The notes under the pieces were generated by a model. It did not search any database and was not told the DNA's origin. It worked only from the letters and a program-made list of their open reading frames with translations. Shown piece by piece: positions 59,282 to 64,000 of a stretch of DNA of 64,000 bases. Both the position numbers and the translations under genes were made by a program. How positions within the stretch are numbered: position 1 is the first letter of the stretch; each line of letters starts with the position of its first letter. The stretch comes from an uncultured Lachnospiraceae bacterium (GTDB lineage Bacteria > Bacillota > Clostridia > Lachnospirales > Lachnospiraceae): positions 1-64,000 of the forward strand of contig CAJTTZ010000004.1 in the NCBI GenBank assembly GCA_910579505.1. Direction: 5' to 3'.

Positions 59282-59764
59282 ATGACGGAACCCAAAATGA
59301 AAAGTATCGTTCAAAAATTAATGGATACATACAAAAAGGAAGGGCTTAAGTCTCCCGAACAGCATTTCATAAAGGCTGCTGATACGGAAAAAGAGATGCT
59401 GTTTCAACTGCTTGGAAAGGAACATAATGATTTCGAGCCAGCCTGTTATTTGAGGGAATGCGGTATCTATACATTTGCATTGACCATAGGAGGACATGCG
59501 ATCTGTATAGATAGCAATAGCGGAAGTATTTACATTTGTGACCACGGACTCATCATGCAGGATTTTGATACAGATGCTATTGTGATCAATAGTGGGCTGG
59601 TGTCCTGCGATGTATATGATTCTTTTCATATTTCGGGCGAAATACCATTTAATTATGATAATATTATTATTTGTATGGACAAGATAGAAAATTCCTTTCT
59701 TACCTTTATGGAAAATGTTGCCGACGGCAACTACACGGATTTGGAAAAATTAATAACCTATTAA
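59282..59764 (+). CDS. Small SUKH-like or hypothetical protein
   Basis: 160 residues. The pattern is that of a small mixed alpha/beta domain with an acidic C-terminal helix: YTFALTIGGHAICIDSNSGS (about 63-82) and NIIICMDKIENSFLTFMENV. This recalls SUKH-type immunity proteins, but no signature is decisive. Start is unsure: GGAGG abuts the ATG at 59282 without spacing, and the next ATG at 59297 is 15 bases from it. It follows the Syd-like gene by 39 bases on the same strand and is similarly AT-rich. Confidence 0.6.
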   Translation: MTEPKMKSIVQKLMDTYKKEGLKSPEQHFIKAADTEKEMLFQLLGKEHNDFEPACYLRECGIYTFALTIGGHAICIDSNSGSIYICDHGLIMQDFDTDAIVINSGLVSCDVYDSFHISGEIPFNYDNIIICMDKIENSFLTFMENVADGNYTDLEKLITY

Positions 59765-60001
59765 TTGAAAGAAACACGCGACTTAGAATATTATGATGCT
59801 TTGGAAGATATCAACGAAATTGACAGAAAAAAGCTTTTTCGTCAGATGATCGCGGATCTTTGTCATGCCGGGGCAAAAATTTCCATATATCAGGACGATG
59901 AGGAAATATCCATAGATGTTTTGGATAACTGGCTGGAATCTCTGGATATCATCAGCCGGCAGACGGAAAATGACATAGACAGGGAAGGAGAACTCGAGTA
60001 G
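59765..60001 (+). CDS. Very small hypothetical protein, start uncertain
   Basis: Up to 78 residues if read from the TTG at 59765, which directly abuts the previous gene's TAA (TAATTG). No ribosome site is seen, and the first ATG in frame comes at codon 28. It is acidic and helical (EYYDALEDINEIDRKKLFRQ, then KISIYQDDEEISIDVLDNWL). It may be a separate coupled gene, or the tail of a longer protein that was cut by a stop codon. The stop codon lies in a perfect inverted repeat. Confidence 0.4.
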   Translation: MKETRDLEYYDALEDINEIDRKKLFRQMIADLCHAGAKISIYQDDEEISIDVLDNWLESLDIISRQTENDIDREGELE

Positions 60002-60022
60002 GGAAGCTTTTCTCCCTACTCG
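59995..60022 (+). terminator. Hairpin at the end of the SUKH-like cluster
   Basis: CGAGTAGGGA (59995-60004) pairs perfectly with TCCCTACTCG (60013-60022), loop of 8 bases. No T run follows on the plus strand, so its strength as a terminator is unclear. Confidence 0.45.
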
Positions 60023-60089
60023 CCGCCCGCGTTCTGTGAAACAGCAAACTTCCATATGCGGGCGTGTGCAGAAAATATTCCGGGAGTGG

Positions 60090-61157
60090 TCAGCTCCCGA
60101 AATACTGCGCATACACCTCAAAGAAATTCTGCGTCGTCACTTCCCCGTCATGGATAAAGTTCACGCTGTCCCACAGCTCCTCGTTCAGATTTCTGGTCAG
60201 CGTCGCCACATAGGCGTCGTACTCCTGCCCGAACGCCTCCTCACGTCTCTGCTCCACGATCTTGATCTTGTTTGCGTCCGTCTCCTCCCTGTCAAAGGTG
60301 TTGATGCACTTAATGATGTGATAGCCGAACTCCGTCTCCACCACGTCGCTGATCTCGCCCGTTCCCAGATTGAAAGCCGCCGTCTCAAAGGACTCCTCCA
60401 TCTCTCCCTTGCCAAAGGAATAAGTCGCCTTATCGTCCTCGCTGTACTTGCGGATGAGCGCGTCAAAATCCTCGTCCTCCCTCGCCTGTCCCAGCACTTC
60501 AACCGCCCTCCTGTAGGCGTCCCGCTTTGCCTCCTCCGTATACTCAACCTTCTTCCCCGTCCCGTCCAGCGCATAAGTCTTGATCAGAATATGCTGCACG
60601 GTTATCGTACGCGCTTCGTCGTCGCTGATCTCCGGGTTGATGTCCTTGATCGTGTACTGGTACATCTTCTCCGCCCGGGCAAGCTCCGTGTAGAGCGATT
60701 TGATGGTCTTTTCGTTTACGCCCATCAGCTCGATTTCCCGCTCCCCCAGCGTGTCATAGTACGACTTCGCCGCATTCTCCGCCTGCGCGCGCTCCTCATC
60801 ATCCAGTTCCACCTCGTACTTCTGCGCCATCAGATTCATGGTCTTAATCTGGGCGATCTGCGCCAGCGCAATGTTTTTCACATTCTCCTCAAGCGTCACG
60901 CCGTCCGCAATCGTCCCCCAGATCTCCTGCCCGTACACACTCTCATAGCGGTTCTGAATCGTGGTCATGTACACCATAAGCTCCGGCAGCTTACAGGAGC
61001 TGGTCTCGATCCGAAAGATCTCGTCCTTCTCAAATCCCGTAGTCAGCACCACTTTCGTGCCAAACCCGTCGCCGTCACCGCAGCCGGTGACCGTCCCGGT
61101 TAACATAATTCCAGACAGTATATATGCCGCTATCCGTTTCCATCTCTTTATACCCAT
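60090..61157 (-). CDS. PrsA-like peptidyl-prolyl isomerase lipoprotein
   Basis: 355 residues from the ATG at 61157 behind AGGAGGAGT. A lipoprotein-like signal ends at TVTGC (Cys26). A helical SurA/PrsA-type chaperone part (about 45-185) precedes a parvulin PpiC domain (about 190-300): VQHILIKT, YSEDDKATYSFGKGEM, AFNLGTGEISDVVETEFGYH and IIKCI. It should assist folding of exported proteins at the outer face of the membrane, for example the many secreted hydrolases. Single gene; the dispersed repeat lies just upstream. Confidence 0.88.
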   Translation of the reverse strand: MGIKRWKRIAAYILSGIMLTGTVTGCGDGDGFGTKVVLTTGFEKDEIFRIETSSCKLPELMVYMTTIQNRYESVYGQEIWGTIADGVTLEENVKNIALAQIAQIKTMNLMAQKYEVELDDEERAQAENAAKSYYDTLGEREIELMGVNEKTIKSLYTELARAEKMYQYTIKDINPEISDDEARTITVQHILIKTYALDGTGKKVEYTEEAKRDAYRRAVEVLGQAREDEDFDALIRKYSEDDKATYSFGKGEMEESFETAAFNLGTGEISDVVETEFGYHIIKCINTFDREETDANKIKIVEQRREEAFGQEYDAYVATLTRNLNEELWDSVNFIHDGEVTTQNFFEVYAQYFGS

Positions 61158-61230
61158 ACTCCTCCTGCTTCGCCATTCACTGTCCCCTAAGGCAAATTTA
61201 TTTATTCCATAATTATTCTTAATACTAAAT

Positions 61231-61325
61231 TATTGTGCGAATCGTATAATTATAAGCAGACCCTTGGAAACTGTTTAAATCCTTCGGATTAAAACCCGTT
61301 GGTACTTGGCGAGGTCCTTTCGAGC
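61231..61325. repeat. Dispersed intergenic repeat, copy 2
   Basis: Similar to 17171..17265 over about 95 bases, identical over the 25-base core (61271-61295). Beyond the core a strong hairpin GGTACTTGGC / GCCTAGTACC (61301-61310 with 61324-61333, one mismatch) is present only in this copy. Confidence 0.75.
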
Positions 61326-61399
61326 CTAGTACCATTACGTTTGGAACGGAGCGCAAGCGCGTCTGCGTTAATTATATGATTTGCACAATCTCAACCCAT

Positions 61400-62158
61400 T
61401 CAAATAATATTTCCTTTTCTATCATACCACACTTTCCCGTCCGTCAGCACATAATCCTCGCCGACCAGAACCGCCTGCACGTAATCCGCCGCCGAGCGCA
61501 GCCTCCTGCGAAACGCCATGCCGCCCCCGAACAGATTCGTGGAGTGAATGTCAGAGCCCGCGCTTAAGGGAAACCCGTACGCCTTCGCATAGGCGACAGC
61601 TTTTCTGTCAAACACTGTCTTATCCCTCAGTGTCCCGGAATACCAGTGGTGCGCGGCGTTGATCCCCTCCACGCCGTCCACCCAGTCCGGCATAAGACGC
61701 ACTTCGGGAATATAAGCCTCCTCCCTGTAAGGATGGGCATGCATCACCAGTCCGCCCGCCTCGTGCACAAGTTCGTACTGCTCTTCCACGGATACAGACC
61801 GAAGTTCCGGGTGCGCCTTCATCCACGCCTTATCAATCCCATACAGCAGAAATTCCGTGGCGTCATACCCTGCCTCGTATCCGAAAAAGACGTCCAGCCC
61901 GATTTTATCCCCCTCCGCCTTCGCGTGTTCATACCCGAGACAGAACTGGTCCACCCACGCATCCCAGGAAAGGCTCCTGTCCACACAGGTATTTCCGCCC
62001 CAATTGTGATCCGTCACAAAGATGCCGGTATACCCATACTCCTTGCAGGCCCGCGCCATCTGCGCCCCGGTGCTTTTCGCACAGGCGCTGGACTCTGAAG
62101 TGTGCAGATGGGTTTCATAAAGATAGGGATACCGCTCCCTGATCGCCGCGTCATTCAT
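61400..62158 (-). CDS. PHP domain-containing phosphoesterase
   Basis: 252 residues from the ATG at 62158, 4 bases after GGAGAG; in-frame ATGs lie at 62170 and 62179. The four PHP metal motifs are HLHTSE (near 18-23), TDHNWGG (about 50-56) with FFGYEAGY (about 92-99), VMHAHPY (about 140-146) and SAGSDIHS (about 205-212). This is a trinuclear metal hydrolase of the TrpH/YciV-like kind that acts on phosphomonoesters or nucleotide ends. No histidine synthesis gene is adjacent, so a histidinol-phosphatase role is less likely. Single gene. Confidence 0.88.
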   Translation of the reverse strand: MNDAAIRERYPYLYETHLHTSESSACAKSTGAQMARACKEYGYTGIFVTDHNWGGNTCVDRSLSWDAWVDQFCLGYEHAKAEGDKIGLDVFFGYEAGYDATEFLLYGIDKAWMKAHPELRSVSVEEQYELVHEAGGLVMHAHPYREEAYIPEVRLMPDWVDGVEGINAAHHWYSGTLRDKTVFDRKAVAYAKAYGFPLSAGSDIHSTNLFGGGMAFRRRLRSAADYVQAVLVGEDYVLTDGKVWYDRKGNII

Positions 62159-62227
62159 CTTACTCTCCATTCCAAACATTCAAAACATCTGCCCGGCAGG
62201 CAGCGCTTCTTCCTGCTGCATGATTTG

Positions 62228-62269
62228 AAAAAGGATTAAATTGTATGCTGCAGCATCCCAACCTAATCC
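62228..62269 (-). terminator. Terminator of ilvE
   Basis: GGATTA (62233-62238) pairs with TAATCC (62264-62269), with the palindrome TGCTGCAGCA inside; TTTTTC follows on the minus strand. It lies about 110 bases after the stop codon. Confidence 0.55.
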
Positions 62270-62379
62270 CTTTCCCTTTTATCTTGACTGTTTCTTAAAA
62301 TCCATTACCCGCCGGCGGCAGCCTGGTTTTATCCTATCGCAGCTTCCCCTGCCATACATGCCGCTCCATCGCCAGCGTT

Positions 62380-63405
62380 TTATTTAATTACGTGAATCCA
62401 CCCCTCGGGCGCGTCAATTCTTCCCATCTGGATTCCCGTCAGCGTATCATACAGCTTTTTCGTGACAGGTCCCATCTCGCTCATACCGCTGGGAAACGCA
62501 ATCTCTTTTCCGTGATCCACGATCTTTCCTACCGGGGAGATAACCGCCGCCGTGCCACATAGGCCGCACTCCGCGAAATCCTTCACTTCCTCCAGCGCAA
62601 TCGGGCGCTCCTCCACCTCAAGTCCCAGATAGTCCTTCGCCACCGTCATCAGCGAGCGTCTGGTGATAGAGGGCAGAATGCTGTCGGACTTCGGCGTAAT
62701 CACCTTATTGTCCTTTGTCACGAACAGGAAGTTCGCGCCGCCGGTCTCCTCCACATACGTCCTGCTGCCCGCATCCAGATACATATTCTCGTCGTAGCCT
62801 TCCTCGTGCGCCGTCACGATGGCATGAAGGCTCATCGCATAGTTCAGGCCCGCCTTGATATGTCCCGTGCCGTGCGGCGCCGCGCGGTCAAAATCGCTCA
62901 CCTTGATCGTGATCGGCTTTACGCCTCCCTTAAAGTAAGGACCTACAGGCGTGGTAAACACTCTGAACTGGTACTCGTCCGCAGGCTTCACGCCGATTAC
63001 CGGGGAGATACCGAACATATAAGGTCTGATATAGAGGGTTGCGCCTGATCCATAGGGCGGCACATAAGCCTCGTTCGCAGCCACCACATCCGTCACAGCC
63101 TGTATGAAACGGTCCTGCGGAAATACCGGCATCTCCAGCCGCTTACAGGAATCCTCCATGCGCTGCGCGTTTAAGTCGGGGCGGAAAGTCACGATACGCC
63201 CGTCCTCGGTTGTGTAAGCTTTCATTCCCTCGAAACAGGTCTGGGCATACTGCAAAACGCCCGCACACTCGTTCATCACAATGTTGGCGTCATCCACAAG
63301 CGCGCCGTCATCCCATGCGCCGTTTTTGTAATTCGCCACGAAGCGTTTGTCCGTCTCATGATAGCCGAAACCGATATTCGCCCAATCCAGATTCTTTTTT
63401 TCCAT
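62380..63405 (-). CDS. ilvE: Branched-chain amino acid aminotransferase
   Basis: 341 residues from the ATG at 63405 behind GAGAGGAG (the frame is open further up, without a better start). Fold-type IV PLP enzyme: the lysine that binds PLP is Lys184 in GTGHIKAGLNYA, and YVEETGGANFLFV plus CGLCGTAAVISPVGKI (about 286-301) form the cofactor phosphate and substrate sites. It makes the last step of leucine, isoleucine and valine synthesis, or the first of their breakdown. It stands alone, with a sigma-A promoter and a leader of about 90 bases, too short for a T-box. Confidence 0.95.
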   Translation of the reverse strand: MEKKNLDWANIGFGYHETDKRFVANYKNGAWDDGALVDDANIVMNECAGVLQYAQTCFEGMKAYTTEDGRIVTFRPDLNAQRMEDSCKRLEMPVFPQDRFIQAVTDVVAANEAYVPPYGSGATLYIRPYMFGISPVIGVKPADEYQFRVFTTPVGPYFKGGVKPITIKVSDFDRAAPHGTGHIKAGLNYAMSLHAIVTAHEEGYDENMYLDAGSRTYVEETGGANFLFVTKDNKVITPKSDSILPSITRRSLMTVAKDYLGLEVEERPIALEEVKDFAECGLCGTAAVISPVGKIVDHGKEIAFPSGMSEMGPVTKKLYDTLTGIQMGRIDAPEGWIHVIK

Positions 63406-63501
63406 AATAGCCAACTCCTCTCCCTCAGTCATTCCTCTGTCGTTTCGTAACTGTTCCGCGCACAAAATCCTGTGCTGAACATTTACTATATTTATTTTTA
63501 T

Positions 63502-63529
63502 ATAATATACCTTTGTCCCCAAAAGTCAA
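63502..63529 (-). promoter_or_regulatory. Promoter of ilvE
   Basis: On the minus strand TTGACT (63529-63524), 16-base spacer, TATTAT (63507-63502). Confidence 0.65.
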
Positions 63530-63563
63530 GTAAGTTTGGGAACCGCCAAATCCGTGTGCATTC

Positions 63564-64000
63564 TCAAAGCACCGCATTGACCACCTCAAGGGCAATATCG
63601 TAAGCGTAATCCTTGATCGCCTTCTCGCATAATCTGAGCATTTTCTTGTCCGGCTCCGGCCGGTCGTAGCGTTTCAGTTCCCGCAGCTTTGCCGCCGCGC
63701 TCTCCCCGTCGAAATCGTCCAGTCTTGCCGCCAGCTCCTGCAAAGCCCTGACCCACTCGTCCTCCGTAATGCTTCCTGCACTCTCCTCCGGCGTCTGCTG
63801 CTCGGTCTTCTCGCCCGCATCTTCCGTCTCCAGATACACCCTCAGACTGTTTCTCATGGTGTTCATCATACTGAACAGGATCGGGGAACGCACCGTCACA
63901 TCCTCAAGCTGTCCCGCCTTCGCCATCTTCTCCAGCTCAAAGGCTTCGTCCGCCAGATCATCCGCACCTACATTTCTGGCATTTCCTTTCAGGGAATGCA
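63564..64000 (-). CDS. C-terminal part of a signalling protein with an Hpt (histidine phosphotransfer) domain, partial
   Basis: Runs off the right edge; 145 codons are visible. The first visible residues, HSLKGNARNVGADDLADEAF, are the Hpt signature; the leading His (63998-63996) is the phosphorylated residue. A helical bundle follows with an acidic loop (EDAGEKTEQQTPEESAGS), then ALQELAARLDDFDGESAAAK and a last helix. Such domains usually end hybrid sensor kinases or follow response-regulator domains, passing phosphate between them. The kinase part, if any, is outside the window. GC-rich, like most neighbours. Confidence 0.8.
   Translation of the reverse strand, partial: HSLKGNARNVGADDLADEAFELEKMAKAGQLEDVTVRSPILFSMMNTMRNSLRVYLETEDAGEKTEQQTPEESAGSITEDEWVRALQELAARLDDFDGESAAAKLRELKRYDRPEPDKKMLRLCEKAIKDYAYDIALEVVNAVL

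Noticed and set aside
63406..63500. T-box riboswitch before ilvE
   Set aside because: The leader from the predicted promoter is only about 90 bases and shows no T-box core or terminator.

Overview
The window looks like a chromosomal segment of a Gram-positive anaerobe of the family Lachnospiraceae (Clostridia). I infer this from gene content: an FprA-type flavodiiron protein, paired DUF5717/DUF5716 proteins, an ACGX-type radical-SAM peptide cassette, many glycoside hydrolases, a SigD-type flagellin promoter and a CIRCE element. Most genes lie on the minus strand. Coding DNA is of middling GC with visibly AT-rich islands (about 24.4-25.8 kb and 58.6-60.0 kb). I saw no tRNA, rRNA, CRISPR array, phage module or insertion sequence.

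Layout. 0-3 kb: an Rpn-family nuclease gene, a second copy broken by a 148-bp deletion, and the remains of an AAA/DUF4143 ATPase. 3-10 kb: a lipoprotein, a GH2 beta-mannosidase with an unusual insert, two small genes, a membrane-anchored choloylglycine-hydrolase-like enzyme and tcdA. 10-17 kb: a MATE transporter, a large anchored protein, a flavodiiron protein with a structured control region, an ECF sigma/anti-sigma pair and a HAD phosphatase. 17-24 kb: an SDR oxidoreductase, purA, rarA, a bactofilin with a degenerate M23 partner, and a heavy-metal P-type ATPase. 24-27 kb: a 102-bp palindromic element, a DUF3825 protein, a CDF metal exporter and a SUKH-type protein. 27-36 kb: purB behind a four-gene operon (DUF5717, Hsp70/actin-like DUF5716 and two accessory proteins). 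36-45.5 kb: a SpoIID-like peptidoglycan-binding protein, then a LacI-controlled sugar operon (lacI, GH31, binding protein, two permeases, GH31) with two identical 14-bp predicted operator sites. 45.7-51.6 kb: an HD protein, a macrodomain hydrolase beside a SirTM sirtuin, a flavin/ferredoxin protein, a nitroreductase, 114-bp tandem repeats, and an ACGX-repeat precursor peptide with its radical SAM/SPASM enzyme. 51.8-64 kb: a lone flagellin, an HxlR regulator, a secreted GH51 arabinofuranosidase, htpG under CIRCE control, a small SUKH-like immunity cluster, a PrsA-like foldase, a PHP phosphoesterase, ilvE, and the C-terminal part of an Hpt-domain signalling protein running off the window.

How the parts fit. 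The sugar operon, GH2 and GH51 genes describe a degrader of plant or host glycans. PurA and PurB share the adenylosuccinate branch but sit 8 kb apart. Three units deserve the closest look: the ACGX ribosomal peptide cassette, the Hsp70-like DUF5716/DUF5717 operon, and the sirtuin/macrodomain pair, which suggests reversible ADP-ribosylation next to redox enzymes. No homology search was possible; family names rest on motif recognition.
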